A DNA stretch of 64,000 nucleotides. Source: Branchiostoma lanceolatum. Lineage: Eukaryota > Chordata > Leptocardii > Amphioxiformes > Branchiostomatidae. The stretch covers positions 30,616,958 to 30,680,957 of the forward strand of contig NC_089722.1 of assembly GCF_035083965.1 (NCBI RefSeq), written 5' to 3'. Below are positions 33,171-45,217 of the stretch, piece after piece. The position numbers and the translations under genes are program-made. Position 1 is the stretch's first letter; every line of letters begins with the position of its first letter. Below the pieces are notes generated by a model. It saw only the letters and a program-made list of their open reading frames with translations. It was not told where the DNA came from and ran no database searches.

Positions 33171-36100
33171 TTACATAAGTCTCCAAGTTGGTTTTGCCAC
33201 GGTTGGTCCGAGCCCGACGATTCCGAAGACGTAGACGGACGTCGTTGCTGGCATTCGGCGGACGAGCTTGCGTGCTTTCCCGATGGCGTGTTCCAGGGCC
33301 TCCGTTGCCTTCTCGGCCACGGTTATGTTCCCGCGGAACTTGTCGTGAAACTCGACGCCAATTAGTTCATTGGCGGACATACCTGGAATGCAACAGATCA
33401 ACTTGGTCGTTAGCTATTACTAGTGCTGCGTAACGCTTTTGTGTACCGGTACTGTACCGTAAAAATCATTCGGTACAGGTCCAAAATACTGGATCATGAA
33501 GTACCGGTACTGTACCGATATAAATTTACACCAAGTATGTGCTTATTTTGCAACTGATCTCCTGACCTCATGTGACACCAAACGTGACCAAAGTGATACC
33601 TTGGAACAGCGTAACTAATATACAGCAGATCATTCAGGCAGACCGGGAGTTTTGATATCATTTAGTATTTTAGGCCAAGGGAGTTGGTGGTAGGAAACCT
33701 AGTTATGTTTTTTAAAAATAAAGATACTGACAAGTTGAAAACAGTTTATGTTTTTGTCATGGAAGAAGTTCAGAAAAACACACGTTAATTTTTCAATCTG
33801 TTCAGGTACAGGTACAGGTCCGGACCTGTACCTAAACCTTTGTACCTGTATATGTACCTGTACCTGATGTTACAATTAGGTACGCAGCACTAGCTATAAC
33901 ATATGCTGAGACGTTTTGAACAACATACACATGTTGCGTCGCAATAAACCGTAACACCAGCAAAACCCTCAAACAAATACATCAAAAGGACCTTGACAAC
34001 ACAGAACAGCCGACCTGAAATAGTCTTCGCACATCGCTGTAGAAACATCCTGTCCGTGTAGCTGGGTATCCAGCTCCCGTCGCTGTGGCTCAGCGCACCG
34101 CCGGTAGGGGGCGCTCCTAACTGTGCCACGCTCACGGCCACGTACTCCAGATGGATAACTGCGACCCACGAAACCTGTAACAAAGGTAGGCAGAAAACTC
34201 CAGTACTATGGGGTTATTTTGAGTTACGTTCAGTGTAATAAACCTAATTATCACATAGCAAGGTGGCGTCGACCAATCAGAAGCCTCCATTGCCCATGTG
34301 TTATTACGCCATAACACAGCCGGGATCATCATTCCTCCCATTATGTGGTTTTATTCGGTGGTTATAGCACATGGCCAGGCGTTATGACACTATATACACG
34401 TCGGGGCGGGTCATTAACCCTTAAGTAACTAGCTGCTGCAGCGCAGCGTGCCTGCAAAGCTGGTGTGTCACGCCGACTGGTGGTTATACCGGCTATACAG
34501 TACAGATACAGAACTGAACATAACAGCAAGCGCTTGGCTGATGACATGAGTCACAAAAAAGTTCAGGTATGACCTCAGTATACTGTGACCTGTCGTACCC
34601 CTTTTGGTAAAGTTTTACGTATTCAGTGCTTAGGGATTACAGATAAAGACACAGCTACTCGTACAGATGGTGGTGCGTACACTATCTGGGATGTCCTCCT
34701 CGTTGTGAAGCATCATGACTGGACCGTCTGGCTCTGCGTCTAGGTCTGCACTACACCCCCAAGGGCCGTCATTGGATGCGGGGTAAATCACCACATCCGT
34801 AGTTTCAACTGAAAACAAGAGCCAATGCATGCAATAAGAATTAGAGTTAAGTATTTGCTATGTTAGTTAAGCGATTACGGGGTCTTTTCATAAATATGAA
34901 TTGGTATTGATTTTTTCTTTTTGTTTGAGTTGTATGTGTGATAGCTGTGTAATTAAAAATAGAGAGAACGCTAGCGACCTCAAAAAACACCCCTCCCAAT
35001 GAAATGGTATGGCTACCCTGCGACGTCACAAAATCAAGATGGCGGTCACCACACATGCCAACAGATCCAACAAAGGTTTTGCTACGTAAGCCTGTAATTA
35101 GTTTCCCCCCCCCCCCCTGTAGGGGAACGAAATATATCATGACACATGCGGGTAGCTGGATACTCTCCAATCAGAGGTTTTTGGGGAAAATTGTGACAAC
35201 CTTCTTATCGTATGGCCGTTTTTTGTCCACCCTCCCCAGTAACTGTTGTTGAGGAGGGCGGACAAAAAACGGGTCAAATAATTTTCCCTAACAAGCTCTA
35301 AAGGGAGAGTATAGCTGAACCGTATATTTCAACACAACGAAGGAATCTCACAATGGTCTTATCCGCCATTATTACATTGTTCTTCAGTGATAATTAACTA
35401 TCACTCAACAGAGGGGGGTATAAACTTTCTGGCACTTTTAATCAAATACTGACGTCATGGGTTCCTAAGGTCACGTGACTTCAGTGATGGGTCATTCCAG
35501 GCTGACGAAGGTTGTAATAGAGGACGGTGTCGTGTTTTTCTTTGTCGTGTTGTCATACAGTCTGGTTAGCGATAACAACCAATACAAATAAACTTTACTG
35601 ATAAAATCAAACATAACATAAACATATTATGTACACTGCGTCGCTGTTGATTATGCAATACGTGAGATATAAGGAGAGACGAAAGTCATAAATACATGTT
35701 TCCTATCATTTGTTCATGCAAATCATTTCCATCTTACTACCAGTTTGACAGTGTGGTTTAAGGTAGCAGCACACAGTATTTCGCTGCGGCCGTAGCGGTA
35801 AAAAATAGTGCGCCCTAAATGTTGAACCGTATGTAAAAACGTTAACGTGAATGCCAGTGAGACACAAAATTGACTGTATGGCAGTGTAATAAGTGTGCTT
35901 TTAGATCGTACGAATGAGATTGTGAAGTTTTCTCATTCGGCGTATAAATGCGCGTGACCTTTGCGGCTGCCTGCCGAGGTGAGTCGGCTGCAGTTCCGTA
36001 TGGCCCCGCATGACCCCATATCAAAGTGGCCGTCAAATTGTTTAAAAAAACATAATCTTTTTTGGTTTTCACTTATTTTGTAGATTGTACCTTCGACTTC

Positions 36101-36829
36101 AACATATTAGTTTGTCATGATTTTGTAGGGTACCCTAGTATGATTTTATCCACGTCGATGTCGGTCACTTTATGGTCCTTAACTATAGAAACCCCCATAG
36201 GCCGGAAACTGTGGTCTGCTACCTTAATTCTATGGCTTTGTTTGAATATACATTCCATACCCGCTGTATCCTATACTACAGGACATATCATCAGATCACA
36301 GATGTAAAACTCATATGTCTTCCTCAAAACAGTTGCTGTAGTGATTGCATGATTCCATGATGAATTATTGATGAATCTATCATCTTTTCAAGTTGGTTAA
36401 ACACAGCTGTAGGACACGGATACCCTGAAGCTGCCACACATGGGAGGATAGTTGGGCTCTTTGGCAATTTTCAACGATCATTTATGATTACATGACAGAA
36501 CATATAATCTTCAAACTGATTTTAGTAAGGATTTTTAAGGATCGGATGGGTAAAAAAGGATAGCCTGGTTGCCATTCTAGATTACTACTGGGGCTCCTGC
36601 GTTCGCTACCCTGAAAAATCTATTTTGTTAGGGTAGCGAGTGTATAACCAGCTGCAGTGTAGTCAGTTTGTTGCCGAGACCAAGTGTAAATGTGTGTGTG
36701 CGTGTGGGGGGGTGGGGGCGGAAGAGGGGGCGTTTGTGTGTGTGTGCGTGTGTGTGGGGCGTTTGTGTGCGTTTGTGCGTGTATGTGTGAGTGAGTGACG
36801 GTGTGTGTGTGTGAGTGTATGTTTGTGCG

Positions 36830-36916
<87 letters not shown>

Positions 36917-37689
36917 CAGTAACGAAAATTAAAAAGATCATAGACCCCTTTAGGTCCCTGTACCTTGGTCCACAGATCTGTCGATAGTCCAGGCGTCTTG
37001 CCCGTCGCTCATGAAGTAGGACCGCGCACACAGGGCGGGCGGGACTGCCGTGAGGAACGCCGCCTTGAACCCGACGCGATCCAGCCCCCTGCCGATGGCC
37101 GGTGCCAGGTCCATGCCGTACAGCCGCTCCATCCCCCTTCGTAGGTTCCGCAGGATTTTGCTGACGGTATCCAGAACTATCTGAGGAACGGAAACGAAAT
37201 TTTTTGTCCATCCAGTTTTTGCTCACTGAAGAGCTATTCTTCCACTGGTCATAGCAGAGAAGACAGACGATATGTACAGTATCTACAGGTTTAAGAGGGA
37301 AGAGGGCTATAGTCACACTTCATCTCTAGCGTTACAATTACAAATTTTCTAGACTATTTTTACCATACATTACTACATTAAATATATACGCATGGAGCCA
37401 ACAAATGTAAATACAACAAAATTCCACCCTCATTAAATCAGGACCCCTAACGCTCATAGGAGCGATAGGGGTCCTGATTTAATGAGGGTGCAAAATTCAG
37501 GCTTTTTAAAGCCTGCCGGTTGTGTAATAAAGATCAATCAATCAATCACTCATGCAATCAATCAATGTACAAAATGAGATGACTGACTGACTTGTTCGAT
37601 TGACCTGGTCACAGTACGTAAGTTAGATTACGATTATATCATGGTCAATATTTATCGACAAAGGCAATCTCTCTCTCTTTCTCTCTCTC

Positions 37690-37773
<84 letters not shown>

Positions 37774-38363
37774 GTACAATTACAACGAAGGAATTTTCAC
37801 AAATACATAACCTTTAAAGGAGGTGAAAAAAGCTCCTGTCATACCATTGCATACAGTCAACGAGATTCAGTCGTATGTTTGTATTGCCAAAATTGGCAGA
37901 AGGTCGCCGATTTCAAGAGTCGCTAGAGATTCGATCGCATTTTTTAATTGCAAATCTACCGTATCAAATCGGACGGGGCTAGGGGGCCCGCCGAACATCA
38001 GCCGATCAATGAAAATAGCGCGCTGATCGAGAGAGAACGCCGGCGGTGTTAGCCTGGGCGCCATCCTAATTTCTACCGGGGCTCCTACACTCGCTACCCT
38101 CAAAAAATTATTTTGAGGGTAGCGAGTGTAGGATCCCCGGTAGAAATTAGGATGGCACCCAGGCTACGGCGGTGTTACTGTACTGCCCAAAATTTCACTT
38201 AGAGTTCGGAGGCTCGTTGGCCGACCGATTTTCATGCTGTGTGACATGCAGATACTCCATGTCGACTTACCTGAGTAGGTGGTGTTGGATCCCCTTCCTC
38301 TGCTGTATGCACAGGTCGATCGTCTGAGGATTTCCCCGATGTAGAACTAAGTTGTTTTGCCAT
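33171..38363 (-). CDS. Five-exon gene of unrecognised function (~269 aa)
   Basis: Proposed exons from 5' to 3': 38271-38363 (starts [13 protein letters not shown]), 36964-37180, 34681-34808, 34015-34174, 33171-33382. The joined frame is 810 nt and closes exactly with a TAA. The exon 1 and 2 donors are good. The exon 3 donor (GTACGC) and exon 4 donor (GTCGGC) are weak and were chosen because they keep the phase, so exon 3 could end differently or another exon may exist. The protein begins with a Ser/Asp-rich tail, then a segment with [17 protein letters not shown], an acidic stretch with ASNDGPWGC, a segment [17 protein letters not shown], and a C-terminal part with [10 protein letters not shown] and [10 protein letters not shown]. 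There is no signal peptide and no membrane segment I would trust. I do not recognise a family and assign no function. Confidence 0.6.
33421..33892. mobile_element. hAT-like MITE, copy 1
   Basis: Ends TAGTGCTGCGTAAC and its near-complement match the YAGNG terminal consensus of hAT elements. Flanks GCTATTAC (33413-33420) and GCTATAAC (33893-33900) are an 8-bp target duplication with one change. The interior is rich in ACCGGTACTGTACCG and GTACAGGTACAGGT palindromes. It lies in intron 4 of the unknown gene; the second copy is at 62149-62637. Confidence 0.85.
34851..35096 (-). repeat. Dispersed ~285-bp repeat, copy 3 of 4
   Basis: Reverse orientation of the repeat at 2895-3170, in intron 2 of the unknown gene, starting about 43 bp upstream of the exon 3 acceptor. 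Confidence 0.8.
35200..36960. other. Intron 2 of the unknown gene; mostly featureless
   Basis: A small inverted pair (CCGTTTTTTGTCC / GGACAAAAAACGG) lies at 35214-35273. A half copy of the TAGCCTGG foldback is at 36570-36645, followed by a GT microsatellite at 36805-36915. I saw no exon here. Confidence 0.45.
36805..36915. repeat. (GT)n microsatellite
   Basis: GT repeats ending about 48 bp from the exon 2 donor of the unknown gene. Confidence 0.95.
37425..37490. repeat. Near-perfect 66-bp palindrome
   Basis: Arms CACCCTCATTAAATCAGGAC and its complement, about 30 bp each with one mismatch, around a short loop. No flanking duplication was noted. In intron 1 of the unknown gene. Confidence 0.8.
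37694..37766. repeat. (AT)n microsatellite
   Basis: About 36 AT units after a CT-rich lead-in, in intron 1 of the unknown gene. Confidence 0.95.
38050..38166. mobile_element. 117-bp foldback MITE with 9-bp target duplication (TAGCCTGGG ends)
   Basis: Nearly the whole element is one hairpin: TAGCCTGGGCGCCATCCTAA pairs with the right end, meeting at an AATTA loop. The flanks are identical, CGGCGGTGT at 38041-38049 and 38167-38175. A degraded half copy is at 36570-36645. Located about 100 bp from exon 1 of the unknown gene. Confidence 0.85.
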
Positions 38364-39079
38364 GGTAGTATTCTGAATGGCTGCGAACGTACCCTCAAAA
38401 CTCCTCACCAGTTGGTAATTATAATAATAACATCAAACAAATTATGTTGACGTTTATCAATCGAGCACCCCGGCTCCTGAAACCGACGAATTAATGAGTC
38501 CGCATATCATATATGCAACGTCGCTGCATTAACGGGCCACTACTTGCACATGTTCACACAGACGAGTGTCACGATATCACAGTATCCTTGTCACGACATT
38601 GATCTCAGTAAACCTTTTTGCATACGAACCTATTAAATTCTGTGTTGTATTTATACTGTCTACATTGTCACAGACGGTGATGCTCTTATCGTGATCAAAG
38701 GCAAAAGTGACACTGTGATGAAGAAAGGTCGTGATTAATGGTGATTAAAGGTCGCTCCAATGATCTACGGTGTCCTGACAACCATTAGGGGTGGTCTCAA
38801 AGGTTCCAACGTTGCAGCAATCGTTTTGAAAATGGCGGTGCCTACGGGGCCGTTCATGATTTCTCTTGGGGAAAAACACTAGCTATTCCCAAGGACAATA
38901 TACATAAAATGTGCTTGCTTAGAGATATTATCGGAGGAAATCATAAGTTACTATAAACAACGATTTTATTTTTTCTCGAGAAAATGAAACGTATGACGGT
39001 GATAATGAACCCTACCTAGTTATACGGTTTTCAGTCTGTACGGAACTGTTTATTATCAACATAAGCAGGAATAAGGGGG

Positions 39080-39291
39080 TTCATGATTCTAAGTGCGCGT
39101 GTGCAGCACAATGCATCGTGGGTAATATGTCAACGATGAAGGCCAAACTTGACATTCTTTTTGTTTTTCTACTGTCTCGACTTGCACGACAAGGCCCAGA
39201 CGTGTTTGTTTATGTCTCAGGGGCATCGACCTTTGACATATTACCCAAAATGCATTTCGCTGCACATGCGTCACGACTTAGAATCGTGAAC
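39080..39291. mobile_element. Foldback MITE with TTCATGATTCTAAG ends
   Basis: Left arm with GCAGCACAATGCATCGTGGG and ATATGTCAACGATG pairs imperfectly with the right arm ending GACTTAGAATCGTGAAC. No coding frame. Confidence 0.6.
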
Positions 39292-42189
39292 ATCCTTATT
39301 ACATGATGGAGGGCCTGGCTTCAGGAGTGAAAGAATATTACAAAACAACGAACTTTCCCGAAAATCCCTCACCTGCAAAGTCAACGAAGTCAACTTTAAT
39401 AAGGGTTATCGTGATCACCAGCCAAAAAAGGAACGACGTAAGCTTGGTCGGCGCCAATGATCCCTAACGCAGACAAGTGCAAGGGTCCTCGCCGGTGTTA
39501 ACGTGATGTGCGATTATTATAATAATCTGATATTGAACCTGAGAACTGCATTGTGCACATGAGCTTGGTTGTAGCTGTCTCTCAAGGGAAACAATATTTT
39601 AGGAGCGACAGGTTTGACACACGCTATGCACAGGCAATTATTTAGATCATAGAAGAACGCCATTGATACACGTTGTAAACACGTGCCATCAAAAGGTTAG
39701 CAAGTACAAGTAGAGTCGCGCATCTATTGTAATCGGATGATGATATTTAGTTACCTGGCGTCGACAGAGTAAATAGAGTACTTATGTAAATGGTATTTCA
39801 CTTACTAAAGTATCAGACTGGAGTGTGGCAAAGCCTTGTATATATTCTGTCCCTGTTTCACGTCAATATCCATTGGCTCGAGTTTAATTGGTTTGATCTT
39901 ATTTTATCATTTTACCCTCTTATTCCCCCTTATGTTCTTGTTTATTATGTTGAGCCCAACATACTGTTGGGCGCAACATATTGTGTTCGTAAGGTTTCTT
40001 TCTCCTGTCAAATCTTGTAATCGACGCAGCTCGGTCGTCCCTGTACCAACTTAGCTGAAATTTGGTATACAGGTAGAGTGGGCAAATACCCTGGGAGCTT
40101 TTTTTTCATTTTTTCGATATTGACCTTGACAGTGATTTTATTGAGGTTTTTCTGACCAAAAACGTACATTTTGGCCTCCTGTGCTCTGGAAATACATCCA
40201 AATGACCTGAAATTTACTATGGGGGTACATTGAACAAATATTCAAAGAATCCCATTCGCACTTTTGGCATACAACACTTCAAAATACGATTTTAGAGGGT
40301 ATTTTGGGGAGAACATCGGCTATTTTCCTCATATGGGGTCACTGACCTTTAGGTCACATCTTTATTCATCTGGCCAGGTGGACTAATTCGGTCAGCCGAT
40401 GAGAGAGCGCGTTGTAACACGGATTTATCAAGCTCAACCTGATTGGTTAAAATAGTCGATTCAATTAGGGGCATACTCTGACAGGTACAGACACAACTTC
40501 ACTACTCCCTGGCTCCCATCCTTGCGCTGTTATTGTTGTGTCCTACTGAAGTTAAGTGCAATTGAGAAGGTTTAAAACTTTTCTGGTGGTATTTTTCGAC
40601 ACACACGGTGTTTTTTAATTTTAACACTGCATGGAAACAAAGATTTCCACAAGTTTGCAAGCTTGGACACTATGGTGAAACCTGACATTTCCTCGCCATG
40701 TACACGAATTTTCTACCCCTGTGTCACCAAGATTGGACACCAGTGCACACAATAGTGAACACAAAGTGTCCAAAGTTTCCCACCTAGGAAACATCCCGTG
40801 TCGGGACGTTGACAATCACATTAACAATAACAATAGAGAGTTGTGAAATGCGTTAAAATTTACCTTGAGCAAGGAGGCCCTTGCTTTGAGTAATTGTTTA
40901 AAGTTTGTGGCTAAAAATGACGTAAACGATTTCAAATACCAACATTGCAGACATACAACAAACGTTAGCCTCTAGCCACAGTCGCCTTTTGCATGGGGAG
41001 GGAAATGGGCGAAACATGTTGCATTTGCTCCCGCAAATGTTGCATTTCTAGTTTTAATTTTGGTTTTCCTATACGTGTGCTTCTATAGTTACCATATTTC
41101 CTCAATGGGATCTATATGTAAGGTACAGTTTCTAGGCGGCAAAATTATTCAAATTAGGTCTTCATTTGCATAATTGGTATCTATCGATATTCCTCTCTTC
41201 ATCAGTTACATATGCCATGTGTTTGAGAGTTCTATAATGGTATGCAGCGGATTTATAAACTTTCCTCATTAATTACGGAAATTATATTATGATTTGCATA
41301 ATTAACACATACTCATGATGTACTTATTCACTTAAGCTATTTCTATACCAAAAATCATGACGATCCGTCGACCCCTTCTTGAATTATTCTCTTTAACATT
41401 TTGAAACAAAATCGGCTTCTGCAGTTCTAAAAGAGCCGCCAGGGGTCCCAAACCTACATGACTTACCAAGAGCTTTCTACTAGCAGAATAGAAACCTAGC
41501 AGACTAGCCTTATAGAATTTGTCTGTAATTGCGTCTGATGACAGTCGACATAACAGGTTAGCGTTTGAGGCTAAGAATTATGGTCTGAAGTTTGGATTCC
41601 TGAGATAATGCCACCTTCTTTTCCTCATACGGGTGCATGTATTACTGGCATATAACGTTATTGAAATCATTGCGTCCCCTCTGTATCTATAGTTTTTATT
41701 TCGCGCTAAGGCGAAAATGGAGTGTTTGCGGTAGTTCTAAGTTCGCGGCTGCGCTAAAGTCCCATACTGCTACAGTATCGGACAAAATTGTTTCCGGGGG
41801 TTTTAAGTTCGCGATGAAACGGTCGCTGCGAAAATCACGAACATAAAACCACCGCGAACATTTCTGCATTTACAGTAACTGATATCCACGTTGAAAAGTC
41901 GGGGACAACAGTAGCCTCCAGCACCACCGGCTCCCCTCCAGACCTTCCTGTTTTTTAATCGCAAAGAAGCGGAACTCAGGATGTCCAGAGGAGCATCATT
42001 AGTCTGGCTGTGGGATCCCACATGAATAGAGATGCAAAAAGAAGCCCCATCCGGTTGTAGCAGACATCAATTCACTTCACCGCGGACACTGCTCGAAGGT
42101 AAGACACGCATAACGATGTTATGATGATTTTGTCGCTTCTGAAATACTGTGAGAGAAACATTCAACAAGATTTTACTGTCTGACAGGGA

Positions 42190-42420
42190 TATACCTGTGG
42201 CTTAACTGGTAGCAGTCTCACAGTTGAGCTCCTGGTTCCATTTAGTTGGTAACTTGGGTTCAATTCAAGTCCCGGGGATCATGACATCTCGATCGATCGG
42301 GCCTGCACCGTCTATCGGAAGGGATTAATGCAACCCTCCCTGTAGAAAATATATCCTGCTACTGAAGCAGCAAATAAACGTGCTGCCATATTTGCCAGCA
42401 GGCACTACGTGGGTCTGAAC
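42190..42420 (+). repeat. tRNA-derived SINE
   Basis: The head has TGGCTTAACTGGTAGCAG (A-box-like) and GGGTTCAATTCAAGTCCC (B-box-like), then a body with TATCGGAAGGGATTAATGCA, and ends with AGCAAATAAACG. Upstream of the LRR gene. Confidence 0.55.
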
Positions 42421-42689
42421 CTTTATTTTCAGATTTCTACTTGCTCTCCGCATTTAAATTGCTGACTTCACCGAATCAGTCGAGTCACCGGCGCGGCAAC
42501 TCAACACCGATCCTGCGGGCGACACAGCCGAGAGTTCCGCCAACCATCCAGCGCTCACGGTCCGGAGAACGTAGCATCGTTACAACAGGTGATTCTTTCA
42601 AACGCAGACTAAAATTCAATCGTGAAGGCAACGTCCATCTCGTTTGAAATTGCTAGCGTTCTGTTCAACACCGCCAACGTGACGTGAAA

Positions 42690-42836
42690 TCTAAAACCTA
42701 AAATCTAAAATTCAAAATCTAAAATCTAAAATCTAAAATCTAAAATCTAAAATCTGAAATCTAAAATCTAAAATCTAAAATCTAAAATCTAAAATCTAAA
42801 ATCTAAAATCTAAAACTTAAAATCTAAAATCTAAAT
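42690..42836. repeat. (CTAAAAT)n 7-bp tandem array
   Basis: About 20 units with few changes, ending some 30 bp before the start codon of the LRR receptor gene, so it would lie in its 5' UTR or core promoter. Confidence 0.95.
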
Positions 42837-42865
42837 TTTCCGACGGAAAAATACAAAAGCTTTAA

Positions 42866-45217
42866 ATGAAGTCGGCATTTCAATTTAAATGTGTCATTTT
42901 CATCTTTGTAGCTTTCGCAACGTCATCCAATCCCTTAGCAAATCGGAATTGCTTTTCTACATGTGAAAGGAAAATGCCGTGGAAGCTTTGCTTTCCTGTC
43001 CACGAAAGGGAATTTAGTGTTGATAGATATAGTCGGCACAGAAACCGCTACACCGGCCGCTACACTGGCTTCTTCCAAACGTTCAGGGTACTGTGTCTTT
43101 TATGCGACAATGCTCACAATCATTCCACTGAAATTTTAGATAGCACAAAAGGCAAATGTTTCTCAGGTAAGGATGCGCTGCTATTAAGAGGTCTAAAATT
43201 CGGAACACTATCATCGCAAAAACTAGCAGTCATCGACAACTCTTCACTTACAGCTCTTTCCCTTCTAGAGACAGGGATAACTGAACTTGGCAATGCCGTG
43301 TTTGAAGACTTCTCTGAGTTAGAGACATTGTACTTGGATTACAACATGTTAACGCACATCCCCAGGGACTGGTACAGTGGGTCCAACTCGCTCGACAAAT
43401 ACCATCTCTTAAAGCTTTCGATGTCTTACAACAACATCTCCAGTTTAGCCCGCGGGTGTTTTGAAAATCTGGCCAGCCTTCATGTAGTGTATCTACAGGG
43501 TAACAGTTTGCTGGAAGTACGTAGCGAGTGGTTCATTGGACTAAGCGGGTTGCGAGATCTCCTCCTCAGTAAAAACAAAATCAGAACGATTCCATCTGAC
43601 GCGTTTGAACATTTGAAAGAACTGGAGATTCTGGATCTAACAGACAACGACTTGGTATGTCTGCCCAAAAATGCACTTTTGACTCTAGAAAAACTCCTGG
43701 TAGTGAAGCTTAGTGGGAATACTTCTCCTAACAGCTTAGATATTGGATATAACTCGACCTGGGACGTTATCTTAGAAACGTGTGTCAAAATAACGAAGCA
43801 GTGGATACGAATTGAGGTGTTTGGCATGGTTTTACACATCAACTATGAAGGCGGCGCTAAAAACATGTTTGATATCGATTGGTACAGCATGTCAGAAGAC
43901 AATCGGAAGATGGGCAAGTGGATGGATAGGTGTGGTTTATTGTCAGAAGAAATTCGGTTGGGGCATTTTACGACTTTTCCTCCTTTTGTCATCATTGCGC
44001 AGAACAGTGAAACACAAACGCTTGAGTCTCTTAAAACTCGTTGTTCGAAGGCGTGGAAAGAGTCTGGTGGTATAACGTTGGGTTTAAAAGGCGGGTCGAG
44101 TTTACGACTTTCCGGCATAGAAGCAAGGTACGAATCAGGCAACCACAAAGCAAAGGGCTTTAGCGTCGTGGCAAATGTTATGACGAAAGAAAACGGTAGC
44201 GGACATAACACTATACCGCCAGTAGCATGTTACGGTATCATCCACGATCAGAAAAACATTTCCTTTCTCATGAATGTATCCCACACAAAAGAATCGCAAT
44301 GTTTGCAAGCGATTTCCGTTCCGTCAACAAATGTAAGATTCACAAACGCATCTACCAACAGCGCTGACAGCACAATGGGTGGACCAGAGCATACATCATC
44401 ATCTTCTCTATTCAATAAAAGTCGAGATGTTCAGACACAACAAGCACTGAATGACAGAGGTCGGGTAACGCCGGAAGTGCCGCGATTTTCTCTCACACAA
44501 AGTAACGTGTCTCTGGATGATGCTACAAATGTAACGATTCCTATGATAATATGTTCTGTAGTCGCGGGTCATTTCATTCTAGCATGCTTCATTGCTGTGT
44601 GTTACTACCGAAAAAGAGGTAAAAACAGCCATAATCGTGACTGCAACAGAGCTAGCAATTACAGCCAAACAGATACTCCTCTTGCAATTGTCGGGGATGT
44701 CCGACGGCTCCTACATAGCAACCCAATGTACGCAGGTAATTCACAACAAACGTCCCAGACAGAGGGGACGTCCGACTCCCGACAAACAGACGACAACACG
44801 TACAATCAAATAGACGAGGATGACGTGTACGTTCCAACTGGACACGACTATTCTCAAATAAACGATGAAGACATTAACGGTTCCTCTGAACAGGCCACAC
44901 AGAACGAGAACGATGATGATAATGAGAACTCCTCGACGTTCTACGCTGCTACATCAGCCAACGTTGAGCTGCCAACAGGTGAAAACGTTGCCGCGAATAC
45001 CACGGTTTATCAGACAACTGCAGTGACTGTGGTTTCCGTGCACCGTGAAATGGAGAGACTAGATAAAGACACCAAGTTCGTTGACCAAGATGATACGGCT
45101 TATGAGGCAGCCGAAGGCTGCGAAGTGTGGCGTCTCGGTGGCGCAGTGGCAGGGTGTTTGGCCCAGAACCCAGAGGTCTTGGGTTCAAATCCGGGGTCCC
45201 CTGATTTGTCCCTTTGA
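42866..45217 (+). CDS. Intronless LRR single-pass receptor with ITAM-like cytoplasmic tyrosines (783 aa)
   Basis: A signal peptide (KCVIFIFVAFATSS, about residues 8-21) is followed by a Cys-containing N-terminal region. Leucine-rich repeats run from about residue 125 to 290 (patterns such as LETLYLDYNMLTHIP and LRDLLLSKNKIRTIP). A long extracellular part has several N-glycosylation sequons. One membrane helix lies at about 558-580 (CSVVAGHFILACFIAVCYY), with a basic stop-transfer RKRGK. The cytoplasmic tail has many tyrosines: NPMYAG, Y646 (YNQI), Y655 (YVPT), Y662 (YSQI), then YAAT, YQTT and YEAA. Y646 and Y662 make YxxI-12 residues-YxxI, which fits ITAM spacing. The role is inferred as cell-surface recognition or adhesion with phosphotyrosine signalling; the ligand is unknown. 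The last ~31 residues and the stop come from a SINE. The start is the first ATG, 30 bp after a 7-bp array. Confidence 0.85.
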   Translation: MKSAFQFKCVIFIFVAFATSSNPLANRNCFSTCERKMPWKLCFPVHEREFSVDRYSRHRNRYTGRYTGFFQTFRVLCLLCDNAHNHSTEILDSTKGKCFSGKDALLLRGLKFGTLSSQKLAVIDNSSLTALSLLETGITELGNAVFEDFSELETLYLDYNMLTHIPRDWYSGSNSLDKYHLLKLSMSYNNISSLARGCFENLASLHVVYLQGNSLLEVRSEWFIGLSGLRDLLLSKNKIRTIPSDAFEHLKELEILDLTDNDLVCLPKNALLTLEKLLVVKLSGNTSPNSLDIGYNSTWDVILETCVKITKQWIRIEVFGMVLHINYEGGAKNMFDIDWYSMSEDNRKMGKWMDRCGLLSEEIRLGHFTTFPPFVIIAQNSETQTLESLKTRCSKAWKESGGITLGLKGGSSLRLSGIEARYESGNHKAKGFSVVANVMTKENGSGHNTIPPVACYGIIHDQKNISFLMNVSHTKESQCLQAISVPSTNVRFTNASTNSADSTMGGPEHTSSSSLFNKSRDVQTQQALNDRGRVTPEVPRFSLTQSNVSLDDATNVTIPMIICSVVAGHFILACFIAVCYYRKRGKNSHNRDCNRASNYSQTDTPLAIVGDVRRLLHSNPMYAGNSQQTSQTEGTSDSRQTDDNTYNQIDEDDVYVPTGHDYSQINDEDINGSSEQATQNENDDDNENSSTFYAATSANVELPTGENVAANTTVYQTTAVTVVSVHREMERLDKDTKFVDQDDTAYEAAEGCEVWRLGGAVAGCLAQNPEVLGSNPGSPDLSL

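Larger units (their letters stand above)
38364..42865. other. Intergenic; repeats only
   Basis: Contains a foldback at 39080-39291, old repeat-like sequence at 40030-40400, a SINE at 42190-42420 and a 7-bp tandem array at 42690-42836. No exon was recognised. Confidence 0.4.

Noticed and set aside
43480..44211. Minus-strand open frames inside the LRR gene
   Set aside because: Antisense shadows of a clearly coding plus-strand frame with LRR and membrane-helix signatures.
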